Positions 32,579 to 40,658 of a stretch of DNA of 64,000 bases are shown here, one piece after another. The DNA is taken from assembly GCA_003990955.1 (NCBI GenBank), contig BIFV01000010.1, positions 62,001-126,000 of the forward strand, read 5' to 3'. The notes under the pieces are model-generated. The model saw nothing but the letters and a program-made list of their open reading frames with translations, made no database searches and was not told the origin of the DNA. Position numbers and translations under genes: made by a program. Position 1 is the first letter of the stretch. Each line of letters opens with the position of its first letter. Origin of the DNA: Sporomusaceae bacterium FL31 (GTDB lineage: Bacteria; Bacillota; Negativicutes; DSM-1736; Dendrosporobacteraceae).

Positions 32579-33958
32579 CTAAGAAATAGGCTGTCGCTTG
32601 ATGTACCGGCCGCTTGGCTCAGCAGCAATCAGGCGGCCCTCTTCAACAATTTGCTGGCCACGCAAGTATACCGCCCGGGGCTTACCGACCTGCGAAAATC
32701 CCTCATAGGCATTATAATCCACTCTTTGCACCTGAGTTTGAGCGGTGATAGTTGTACGAATTACTGGGTCCCACACCACAATATCGGCATCACTGCCAAC
32801 TTCAATGGTGCCCTTGGCCGGAAAGAGGCCAAATAGCTTAGCCGCATTAGTAGAAGTAATGGCAACAAACTCCTTGAGTGTAAGTTTATCGGCACAAACC
32901 CCATAGGTATACAGTAGACCAAAGCGATTCTCCACGCCAGGTGCGCCATTGGGGATTTTGTTGAAAGCATGACGCCCCAATGCTTTTTGCTGTAAAAAAT
33001 TAAAGGAACAATGATCAGATGCTGTTGTGGCCAGGTGTTTATTTTTTAGACCCTGCCATAATACTGGCTGATTTTCTTTGGCTCTGAGCGGGGGTGAGAT
33101 GACAAACTTGGCTGCCTCAAAATCTTGTCCTTGATATTTTGATTCATCCAATAATAAGTATTGCGGACAAGTCTCCCCATAAACCGGCCAGCCCTGCTGT
33201 TGGGCGCGCTGAATCACAGCAAGCGCATCAGCGCAGCTGACATGGACGACGTACAATGGCGCCTCAGCGATGTGTGCCAAACAAATGGCCCGGTTTACCG
33301 CTTCACCCTCCAAAATTGCCGGTCTGGTCAAGGCATGAAATTTAGGCTCAGTACACTCTTGCGCCAATGCTTCCTGAACCAGGGCAGCAATGACATCACC
33401 ATTTTCACAGTGCAGGCAGATTAACGCGCCATTGGCCTTGGCTGCCTGCATGGCCGCCAGCAATACTCCATCGTCCACTTGCAATACATCTTTATAGGCC
33501 ATATAGAGTTTGAAGGAAGTCACACCAGCTTGAACGGCTTGTGTCATCTCCGCTTGTACAGCCTCATTCCAGTCACTGATGGCCAGGTGAAAGCCATAAT
33601 CAATATAACACTTGCCATCCGCCTTATCATGCCAGTTGGCTAACGCCTCCAGCAGACTTTCACCCTTGTTTTGCGTGGCAAAATCAAGAATGGTCGTTGT
33701 TCCGCCCACAGCCGCAGCCGCTGTCCCGCTAGCGAAATCATCAGCCGTTATTGTTTGCCCCACAGGCAAATCAAAATGGGTATGGGGGTCTATTCCCCCG
33801 GGAAATAAGTAACAGCCCGCAGCATCAAGGACAATATCCTCAGCCGCTGCGATATCCACTCCAATTGCTGCAATACGTCCATTATCCAGTCGAACATCAG
33901 CCCGGTAACAGTCTACGGAGGTCACCACTGTTCCACCTACCAGCACCGTTGCCATCAT
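32579..33958 (-). CDS. hydA: Dihydropyrimidinase / D-hydantoinase
   Basis: 459 residues of the cyclic-amidohydrolase family. Metal ligands are complete: GIDPHTHFD (about 57-65), carboxylated Lys in SFKLYMAYK (about 150), His in CLHCENGD and VVHVSCADAL, and Asp in TASDHCSF (about 315). It hydrolyses the ring amide of dihydropyrimidines, hydantoins or similar cyclic ureides to N-carbamoyl amino acids. It sits 18 bp after the PLP-lyase gene and 17 bp before the xanthine dehydrogenase. In related clusters the HyuA member acts in purine or uric-acid breakdown. Exact ring substrate unknown. Confidence 0.93.
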   Translation of the reverse strand: MMATVLVGGTVVTSVDCYRADVRLDNGRIAAIGVDIAAAEDIVLDAAGCYLFPGGIDPHTHFDLPVGQTITADDFASGTAAAAVGGTTTILDFATQNKGESLLEALANWHDKADGKCYIDYGFHLAISDWNEAVQAEMTQAVQAGVTSFKLYMAYKDVLQVDDGVLLAAMQAAKANGALICLHCENGDVIAALVQEALAQECTEPKFHALTRPAILEGEAVNRAICLAHIAEAPLYVVHVSCADALAVIQRAQQQGWPVYGETCPQYLLLDESKYQGQDFEAAKFVISPPLRAKENQPVLWQGLKNKHLATTASDHCSFNFLQQKALGRHAFNKIPNGAPGVENRFGLLYTYGVCADKLTLKEFVAITSTNAAKLFGLFPAKGTIEVGSDADIVVWDPVIRTTITAQTQVQRVDYNAYEGFSQVGKPRAVYLRGQQIVEEGRLIAAEPSGRYIKRQPIS

Positions 33959-33976
33959 GCATCGCCCCTAACCGGT

Positions 33977-35332
33977 TTACCGCAGATTCCGGATTTTATC
34001 GTTATATTGAGTCACTTTAGCATATTGATTATCCCAGAAACTTTGCTCACGCATAGAATCCATAAATTCTTTGCTGTAGCCAAATTTCAGCCAGTCATTT
34101 TCTTTCTGTTGGAAGAGCTGTTCTTTGACACTGGCTTTACGGAAATCAAATACATGCTCGGTGTCGGCACCGAGGAAGATGTCTTTGGCCCAGCGATCCA
34201 ATACAAATGAGGCTGTTTCCAAATAACGCTGATCCAGTTCATCCATGACCGAGTGATAGCGGTCAAAACCGTCGGTTGCCACAGTCACAACATTATCACC
34301 AGGTCCCAAGCGCAAGAACTTGGCCAGCTTAATCGCTCCCAGTACATTACAAATACCGGAAGGTCCGAAACTATCCTGTAAGCTTAAGGCAAAATCGCGG
34401 TCCATGCCAAGGTTTACTAAAGCATCCACACCATCACGGAATATTTTCAGTCCCTGAACCGTCTCTTCATCTTTAATCAGAATAACAAAGTCCGTTGTCA
34501 GCACATTGTGGATCAAGGTGCACATTTTATCACCAATGCCCTCAATGCGATGCTGGCCGCGGCCGCCATTGGCCAGGGTTGAGCATTCATAAGGCTCCAG
34601 TGCAGCAATTTTTGCTTCCGGGAAGGCTGCTTTAATTTGATCGCCTGCAGCAATCGTGCCCGCCGATCCTGGTGCAGATGTAAATCCGGCAATCCGGCCA
34701 TTACCCACACCTTGAACAGCCTCAATCGCACTATTTCCGGTTACATGACGATGGAAACGATAATTAGGAAATAGTTCAAATTGAGCTAAGGCTTTATTTT
34801 TTGGATTTTTCATCATCTCATGGGTTTTTTCCAGTGTCAGGATAACATCGGATTCCGAACCAGGTGTAAGCTCCAGCTCACCGCCGTACTTTTTAATACG
34901 CTCATAACGTTCTTTACTCATATTGTCCGGCATGATCACAATGGCCTTAAAGCCTAGCAGCTTGGAAATATAAGCTGTGCCAATACCAAAGTTGCCGGTC
35001 GACGGACCCAAGATGGTGTGTTCGCCGGGAATAATTTCGCCATCCACTAAGCCTTCAACCAGAGTACTGTACGCTGGACCTACTTTATGAGATCCAGAAG
35101 GGAATCCGCAGCCTAACAGCACCACCACATTGGCATCAACACCCGTAAGTTCAGGCGGCAGTACCACCTTGCGCACGTTATTCTCAGCATTTTTCCAGGT
35201 GATATTAAATAAATTAATCGGATCAAGCTCATTTTCATTAAAAGCCTTTAGCGCTTTTGCCCGTACCGACTCATCCAGAAGCGCTGGATTGAGCATTTCA
35301 TCATAGGTTGGACCAAAAGGGATTTTCGCCAT
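33977..35332 (-). CDS. PLP-dependent beta-family lyase of selenium/purine clusters
   Basis: 451 residues, fold-type II PLP enzyme. The cofactor lysine lies in PSGSHKVGPAYS (about 90). The phosphate/Asn loop is GPSTGNFGIGTAY (about 110), MPDNMSKERYERIKKYGGE is the substrate-side helix, and SAPGSAGTIAAGDQ binds the phosphate. It is much longer than cysteine synthase and has extra N- and C-terminal helices. By position it may be the counterpart of diaminopropionate ammonia-lyase YgeX, eliminating ammonia from a diamino acid released by the hydantoinase and deacylase, but the sequence is clearly different from YgeX in the motifs. GGAGGTCGAACAAT ribosome site. Confidence 0.8.
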   Translation of the reverse strand: MAKIPFGPTYDEMLNPALLDESVRAKALKAFNENELDPINLFNITWKNAENNVRKVVLPPELTGVDANVVVLLGCGFPSGSHKVGPAYSTLVEGLVDGEIIPGEHTILGPSTGNFGIGTAYISKLLGFKAIVIMPDNMSKERYERIKKYGGELELTPGSESDVILTLEKTHEMMKNPKNKALAQFELFPNYRFHRHVTGNSAIEAVQGVGNGRIAGFTSAPGSAGTIAAGDQIKAAFPEAKIAALEPYECSTLANGGRGQHRIEGIGDKMCTLIHNVLTTDFVILIKDEETVQGLKIFRDGVDALVNLGMDRDFALSLQDSFGPSGICNVLGAIKLAKFLRLGPGDNVVTVATDGFDRYHSVMDELDQRYLETASFVLDRWAKDIFLGADTEHVFDFRKASVKEQLFQQKENDWLKFGYSKEFMDSMREQSFWDNQYAKVTQYNDKIRNLR

Positions 35333-35356
35333 ATTGTTCGACCTCCGGTATATTTT

Positions 35357-36577
35357 TTATTTTCTCATTGATTTCAGACAAAATTTTGCTGCTATGGCCT
35401 GATAACCGGCAGCAGCACCAAATAATTGCTCAAGCTCAATGTTCTCATCAACCACATGAGCGCCATCCTCGCGGCCAGGCCCAAAGCCAATGGTGGGTAT
35501 TCCGGCCAACCCTGCCGAATTGCTGCCATTGGTGCAGAAACTATATTTTGTAATGGCCGGATCAAGCCCTGTTTGGCGTAAGCTCTGCAGTGCACCGGCA
35601 ACCAATTCATGATCCTCTGCTAACTCCCAGGCCGGAAAAAACCGTTTACCACTGATTGCTGCGCCCGTATAGCAGCATTGACTGGCTTGAACCAGCTCAA
35701 CTTCAGCGTTGAATTCCGGATCTTGAGCCGCCAGCACGGCAACAGCCTGGCGAATTGGCGCCAAAACTGTCTCTTCGGTTTCACCAACCAAAGTACGACG
35801 GTCAAACGTAACCCGGCAGCGGTTTGGAACCACCGAGGCCCCCGGATAAGGATTAGAAATGATATCAGTAAGTTCTAAAATCCCCTCCCCCAAAAAACTG
35901 TCCGTTGGATTAGGCTGCTTATGAATCAGCTCGACAAGCTGCATCATCATAGTGACAGCATTTTTTCCGACCGATGGATTGGAGGAATGGGCTGATTTGC
36001 CGAGTGTCGTCACTGCAATTTCAGCCCGTCCGCGCTGCCCCCGCTTCAGACTAAGTCCGGAAGCTTCACCAATAACAACATATTCCGGCTGAACGGCTTC
36101 AATGACTTTTCCTAAAGCCAAGCCTTCAAAAGTTTCTTCACATACCGTCCCTGAAACAAAAACCGAACCAGCCAGCCGATCTTTATGCTTGGTCAATGGA
36201 GCCAGCCCATAGAGCATGGCCGCTACCGAGCACTTCATGTCGGTGGCACCGCGTCCGTAAATTTTACCGTCTTTTATTTCGCCCGCAAAAGGATCAACCG
36301 TCCATTTATCGCGATCACTGACTTCGACGGTGTCAATATGACCGTCAAATAAGATGCGTGGCCCTGACTGAGTACCCCGAATCTCCCCGATCACATTGCC
36401 AACACTGTCGATCCACACCCGGTCAAAACCAAGCTCGCTCATGGCTGTTTTAAGTACTTGGGCAACGGCCCCTTCCTGCCCGGTATAGCTCGGAGTTTGA
36501 ATGACTTGCTGACATAGCCGCTGCAGTCCGTCCTGGTCGACTGCAGCTACCGGAGCCTGTATGACTCTAGAATTCAT
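35357..36577 (-). CDS. ygeY: YgeY-type M20 amidohydrolase
   Basis: 406 residues of the M20 family. Metal-binding blocks: LFDGHIDTVE (about 75), YGRGATDMKCSVAAM (about 110), CEETFEG (about 145), VIGEASG, and a C-terminal GPGREDGAHVVDE with the last metal His. It matches the family annotated as selenium-metabolism-linked hydrolase YgeY, which removes carbamoyl or acyl groups from amino acids. It overlaps the deacylase gene upstream by 4 nt and precedes the PLP lyase by 24 bp, so a sequential pathway is likely: ring opening, deacylation, then ammonia elimination. Confidence 0.88.
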   Translation of the reverse strand: MNSRVIQAPVAAVDQDGLQRLCQQVIQTPSYTGQEGAVAQVLKTAMSELGFDRVWIDSVGNVIGEIRGTQSGPRILFDGHIDTVEVSDRDKWTVDPFAGEIKDGKIYGRGATDMKCSVAAMLYGLAPLTKHKDRLAGSVFVSGTVCEETFEGLALGKVIEAVQPEYVVIGEASGLSLKRGQRGRAEIAVTTLGKSAHSSNPSVGKNAVTMMMQLVELIHKQPNPTDSFLGEGILELTDIISNPYPGASVVPNRCRVTFDRRTLVGETEETVLAPIRQAVAVLAAQDPEFNAEVELVQASQCCYTGAAISGKRFFPAWELAEDHELVAGALQSLRQTGLDPAITKYSFCTNGSNSAGLAGIPTIGFGPGREDGAHVVDENIELEQLFGAAAGYQAIAAKFCLKSMRK

Positions 36578-38214
36578 CTCATCGCCTCGCTCTTTATGTT
36601 CTCTGCCGCCAGGCTTTCAAGCTGATTATGCCGGAGTACTTTCCCGGACAGCCGGCCAGTTTCTTGACCTGCCGCCAACGCCGCAATGCCGTTTACCCAT
36701 ACATACTCAAATCCCTGCGGGTGCTGGCACGGCTCGGTGTAAGTTGCCACATCCTGCACTTTCTTGGCATCAAACAAAACCAAATCAGCTTTCATCCCAG
36801 GCCGGACAATCCCTCGTTTATATAAACCCAAACGGGCTGCAGGCCGTGAAGTCATCCTGGCCACAGCCTGCTCCAAGCTGAGCACACCCTCTTCGCGGAC
36901 ATACTTTTGGAGTATTCGCGCGGTTGAGCTATAAGCTCGCGGGTGAGGCTTTCCGCCCAGCAAGCCATCTGTTCCCAGCATGCCCTGCGGATGGCGCATG
37001 ATTGCTGCAACATCGTTTTGATGCATACTGAAGTTGACCATGGAAACCTGGAGACGTTCTTCGACCAACAAATCAAACACCACTTCCTGCGGCGAACGGC
37101 TGCTCGCTTGTGCAATGGCAGCCAAGCTAAGACCTTCCCACTTTTTATTCGGACCTTCGGCTATACCGGTGATGAGGATTCCATCCCACCCCGCAGCGGT
37201 TGCAATGTTCTCCCAGCCAGGCAACCCTTCGGCCATCTGCTGCGCCAAGGTCACCCGCAGGTGAGGATCTTCAAGCCGGTTGAGCAGCGCCTTACTGCCG
37301 CCCGCATGAGCATAAGCGGGAATTAAGATACTCAGCATGGTACTGCCAGCCGGATACGGATATTGGTCAAAGCCAGCTTCCAATCCTTTACTCCGTGCTT
37401 CTTCAAACAGAGCCAGCACTTCCTTTGCTTTGCCCCAATTTTCCTTACCCATGATTTTAAGATGGGAAATATGCGGTGTTACCCCAGTCTGATAGCCAAC
37501 ACTGAAAATTTCCTGGATGGATTCCTTCACGGTATCCCGCTCATTGCGAACATGAGCCACGAAGATTCCACCAGCTGCTGCTGTGACTTCACCAAAGGCC
37601 AGCAATTCCGGATAGTCAGCAAAAGCACAAGGCGGATAAATCAGCCCTGTAGAAAAGCCAAAGGCTCCTTCGGCAAACGCTTGCGCCGCCAGTTTGCTCA
37701 TCTGCGCCAGTTCACTTGCTGTCGCAGGCCTTTCCTCCATCCCAATCACCATCAGCCTAAGCGGCCCATGACCAACTAATGCCGCCAAATTGGTCGCCGA
37801 ACCAGCCTGTTCCAAACGGGAGAGATAATCAGCAAACGTTTTCCAAGACCAGTCAATGGCCGGATCGCCATCCAATCCGGATAAATATTGCCGATAACGC
37901 TCAACTTGATCGGCGCGCATCGGCGCAACTCCCAGACCGTCTTGCCCCAGCAGTTCAGTCGTAATCCCTTGCCGGATTTTTTGTGAAGCTTGAGGCACTT
38001 CAAGCTGCATCAAGTCAGAATGACTGTGCATATCGATAAATCCAGGAGTTAAGGTAAGACCTTCCGCGTCAATCATTTCTTTATGGTTACGGCGTGAGTA
38101 GGGGAGTCGCCCTACCGCCGTAATGGTATCACCAGTAACGGCAACATCTGCTTTGAACCAGGGAGTTCCAGTACCATCAACAATTCGCGCATTACGGATC
38201 AACAAATCAGCCAT
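36574..38214 (-). CDS. N-acyl-D-amino-acid deacylase family amidohydrolase
   Basis: 546 residues. N-terminal amidohydrolase motif PGFIDMHSHSD (about 58-68), GITTELLGQDGLG, the FSTGLIYPP block with the Cys metal ligand family position, HVRNERD, HISHLKIMGKEN and a C-terminal LGTDGLLGG..HPRAYSS. These fit D-aminoacylase / N-acyl-D-glutamate deacylase enzymes. It would release a D-amino acid from an N-acyl or N-carbamoyl derivative, consistent with a D-hydantoinase product. Second gene of the operon, 21 bp after the PreA-like gene; ribosome site AAGGTGGTGACGGC. Confidence 0.9.
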   Translation of the reverse strand: MADLLIRNARIVDGTGTPWFKADVAVTGDTITAVGRLPYSRRNHKEMIDAEGLTLTPGFIDMHSHSDLMQLEVPQASQKIRQGITTELLGQDGLGVAPMRADQVERYRQYLSGLDGDPAIDWSWKTFADYLSRLEQAGSATNLAALVGHGPLRLMVIGMEERPATASELAQMSKLAAQAFAEGAFGFSTGLIYPPCAFADYPELLAFGEVTAAAGGIFVAHVRNERDTVKESIQEIFSVGYQTGVTPHISHLKIMGKENWGKAKEVLALFEEARSKGLEAGFDQYPYPAGSTMLSILIPAYAHAGGSKALLNRLEDPHLRVTLAQQMAEGLPGWENIATAAGWDGILITGIAEGPNKKWEGLSLAAIAQASSRSPQEVVFDLLVEERLQVSMVNFSMHQNDVAAIMRHPQGMLGTDGLLGGKPHPRAYSSTARILQKYVREEGVLSLEQAVARMTSRPAARLGLYKRGIVRPGMKADLVLFDAKKVQDVATYTEPCQHPQGFEYVWVNGIAALAAGQETGRLSGKVLRHNQLESLAAENIKSEAMR

Positions 38215-38235
38215 GCCGTCACCACCTTCTTTTCT

Positions 38236-39318
38236 TTAATCCATCGTCAGTGCTTTCTGACGACAGCGGCTAACACATAAACTACAACCAAAACACTTTT
38301 GGGGATCAATGGCTAATGTATCGGTTTTGGTAATCGCATCATAGACACAGCTTGTCTGGCAAAGACCGCATAAGATGCATTTATCATGATGAATCTTAGG
38401 TACTGCCGGAGTCATATTCAAAGATCGCTCAGCCGTTTTTCTCAGGGTTAGACCTTTAATTTCATTAACCGACTGATAACCATGGCTATCAAGAAAATCA
38501 TTCATGGTTTTTACAATTTTGCCATAGACACTAGGTCCCTTTAAGATGGCTTCAGTACAAACCTGTACGGCTGAGGCACCAGCCATCATCATTTCAATGG
38601 CATCATAACCATTGGTAATACCGCCTACACCGATAATTGGGATTTTCACAACCCGGGCTGCATCATAAATACAACGGATTGCCAGTGGTTTAATGGCTGC
38701 CCCGGACAGCCAGCCATAGCCTTCTTTACTCCCCATCAGTGGAAGACCGGTCTCAATATCAATACCCATACAGGGTCCAAACGAATTAATCATGACCAGT
38801 CCGTCCGCACCAGCAGCTTCTGCCGCCAAAGCAATCTCTTGAATGTTGGGGTGAGGACTCATTTTGACAAACACCGGTATATCAACAACAGCCTTGGCCG
38901 CTTGAACGGCATGAATAATTGGTGATAAATCATTCCCTACATAATGAGTGGACAGCTCCAAGGCGTCCGCATAGGGTTGTACCAATTTAGCCAATTCATG
39001 AATTTGTTCAGCCGTATAGCCTAACCCGATAATTAAAGGCAGTCCGGTTTGCTTGGCAAGCTGATATTCATGTTCCATCCATTGTTCTTTTGGCAGCTCT
39101 GACCACAGTTCAGTGTTGAGAAAGCCACCTTTTATTTCAGCCATACATGGCCTTGGCACTTCGGCTGGACAAACTGAAATGGTCTTGGTCACAAGCCCAC
39201 CAGCGCCGCCGCGGGCTGCCGCCTGGCACATCGCACCATCTTTAACAGGCGGGCCAGCTGCAGGCATCACCGGATTTACAAAATCAATACCGCATAGATT
39301 TATCCGTAAGTCAGCCAT
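38236..39318 (-). CDS. Dihydropyrimidine/dihydroorotate dehydrogenase-like Fe-S flavoprotein (PreA-like)
   Basis: 360 residues from the ATG at 39316-39318 (CAGGAGGAGATT); an upstream in-frame start has no ribosome site. The FMN barrel spans about 5-290 (NPVMPAAGPPVKDG, MINSFGPCMGID, GVGGITNGYDAIEMMMAGAS, VQVCTEAI). Two C-terminal [4Fe-4S] clusters follow (CILCGLCQTSC, CFGCSLCVSRC). PreA reduces uracil/thymine using electrons from a FAD partner PreT, which is absent here. First gene of the operon. It may feed electrons to, or take them from, the FAD-less dehydrogenase further down, or reduce a pyrimidine-like ring for the hydantoinase. Confidence 0.88.
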   Translation of the reverse strand: MADLRINLCGIDFVNPVMPAAGPPVKDGAMCQAAARGGAGGLVTKTISVCPAEVPRPCMAEIKGGFLNTELWSELPKEQWMEHEYQLAKQTGLPLIIGLGYTAEQIHELAKLVQPYADALELSTHYVGNDLSPIIHAVQAAKAVVDIPVFVKMSPHPNIQEIALAAEAAGADGLVMINSFGPCMGIDIETGLPLMGSKEGYGWLSGAAIKPLAIRCIYDAARVVKIPIIGVGGITNGYDAIEMMMAGASAVQVCTEAILKGPSVYGKIVKTMNDFLDSHGYQSVNEIKGLTLRKTAERSLNMTPAVPKIHHDKCILCGLCQTSCVYDAITKTDTLAIDPQKCFGCSLCVSRCRQKALTMD

Positions 39319-39385
39319 AATCTCCTCCTGAATCTTTCTGATGAATCCCAATAAACTCTCAATATTCAAAATTATTCATGTTTTC

Positions 39386-39414
39386 AGTTTACAGCATTTA
39401 GACCAATCTGTTAA
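39386..39414 (-). promoter_or_regulatory. Putative promoter of the ureide/purine operon
   Basis: TTAACA (39409-39414), 17 bp and TAAACT (39386-39391) on the minus strand, about 70 bp before the first gene. It lies after the terminator of the regulator gene. Confidence 0.5.
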
Positions 39415-39470
39415 CACTGGCATAAACTTTTCGCCGCTTGGCAAGCAATATTATTTTGCCGGCTTATTCC

Positions 39471-39512
39471 AAAAAAGCGCCCTAAAACGAGTAACTTCGT
39501 TCTAGAGCGCCG
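39471..39512 (-). terminator. Terminator between the regulator and the catabolic operon
   Basis: A hairpin between GCGCCCTAAAACGA (39477 on) and TCGTTCTAGAGCGC, with two internal mismatches. On the minus strand it ends in six T. It separates the regulator gene from the seven-gene operon. Confidence 0.75.
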
Positions 39513-39604
39513 CTGCCCTCATTCTCAAATTGAGACGTTTATTGTACATAAATTTATTATAGAATAGACATGCAAGATTTGTCTACAGCATGAAACCGAC
39601 TATT

Positions 39605-40222
39605 TTAAGCATTATGAAGTAAATTATACTCTTTTAGCTTGCGGTACAAGGTTGCCCGGCTAATTCCCAGCAGCTCCGCAGCCCGCTCCTTGCTATGCGT
39701 ATTGCCTGAAACCTCAGACAGCGCTTTGATAATGGCCTTCTTTTCAAGCTCATCTAAATTGAGAGTACGCCGGGAAACTGACTGAGCATTGGGCTTCTGC
39801 AGCATTCCGGCAATCAGTTCCGCCATTTTGGCAATAAACCGCAGCATCCACTCCCGTCTGGCCAGCAGCCGCTGTGTTTGTTCGCTGTCCAAACTAACCA
39901 AACCAATCACGCCTACCGGGCCGCCATCAATCATGATGGGAGCAGCAATTTCAGCATCCTCCTGACAATTGCCGTTACGCGGGCACGGCTTACAAAGTTC
40001 ATGCTGTCCTGGATGTTCAATCACTATGGTCTTGCCGGATTTTAGTACATATTGATAAATAAACCCATCCGTCATGGGCTGACCACACTGCTGCTGATAG
40101 GTTCCAGTACCTGCAATCCGCACCAGATTTAAATCGGCAATTTCCACTTCAATTTTTAAAACATCCGCGATTGCCTCGGCTGTTTTTTGAACATCTTCTT
40201 TAATATTCTGCAGACTACTCAT
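39605..40222 (-). CDS. Fis-type HTH regulator with Cys-rich GAF-like sensor, lacking an AAA+ domain
   Basis: 205 residues. The sensor part (about 1-130) resembles the N-terminal domain of Firmicute sigma-54 activators, with a four-cysteine set: QQQCGQP and CKPCPRNGNC, followed by AEIAAPIMIDGGPVGVIGLV. The C-terminus is a Fis-type helix-turn-helix (KERAAELLGISRATLYRKLKEY). The central ATPase of sigma-54 activators is missing altogether. It probably binds a ligand or an Fe-S/Zn centre and controls the downstream operon, to which it is co-oriented, as a sigma-70-type regulator. A terminator hairpin lies 136 bp upstream of its ATG. Confidence 0.8.
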   Translation of the reverse strand: MSSLQNIKEDVQKTAEAIADVLKIEVEIADLNLVRIAGTGTYQQQCGQPMTDGFIYQYVLKSGKTIVIEHPGQHELCKPCPRNGNCQEDAEIAAPIMIDGGPVGVIGLVSLDSEQTQRLLARREWMLRFIAKMAELIAGMLQKPNAQSVSRRTLNLDELEKKAIIKALSEVSGNTHSKERAAELLGISRATLYRKLKEYNLLHNA

Positions 40223-40357
40223 AATGACTCCTTTGCAAAGTTTTATCTAAGTCGGTCATAACGTATTAAGTAATTTCAGCATTCCAGAATGCCCGTATCA
40301 GTAAGAACACCCTTCCCCTTATTCCATGGCAAATTGACCTGAGTCTTGGTTGAGTGA

Positions 40358-40445
40358 TAAAAAAACTCCGAACGTTTTTCGTTCGGAGCATCATTGCTTC
40401 AATCACAAACTTTATAGTAGAAAACTCCTACTACCCACCAGCATA
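40358..40445 (-). ncRNA. Terminated leader or small RNA upstream of the regulator gene
   Basis: CTCCGAACG / CGTTCGGAG (40366-40388) followed by eight T on the minus strand is a strong terminator with no minus-strand gene before it. Just upstream (40418-40437) is a TAGTAG/CTACTA hairpin, and a TTGTCA-N16-TATGCT promoter-like pair lies near 40440-40470. It could be an attenuator or riboswitch for the regulator or a free small RNA. The rest of the 436-bp gap 40223-40658 shows nothing else. Confidence 0.4.
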
Positions 40446-40658
40446 GCCAGTTTTTATTTTATGACAATATTTTATCCTAAAACAGTTCACAAGTCCAGGG
40501 GCGATTCATTCCTTCCTTTCAAGTGCATTAAATGCCAACAAAAACGCCTTCTACAAACCAATCACCGCAAACTACAATGGAAATAAACGCAAGAATCAAC
40601 TATACTGTTATTAGTTTCATTTGGGAATAATAGCTAAAATACCGCTAGGAGGTTGCAT

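Noticed and set aside
40350..40586. 78-codon plus-strand open frame upstream of ytpB
   Set aside because: It runs through the terminator hairpin, has no ribosome site and looks like random translation.
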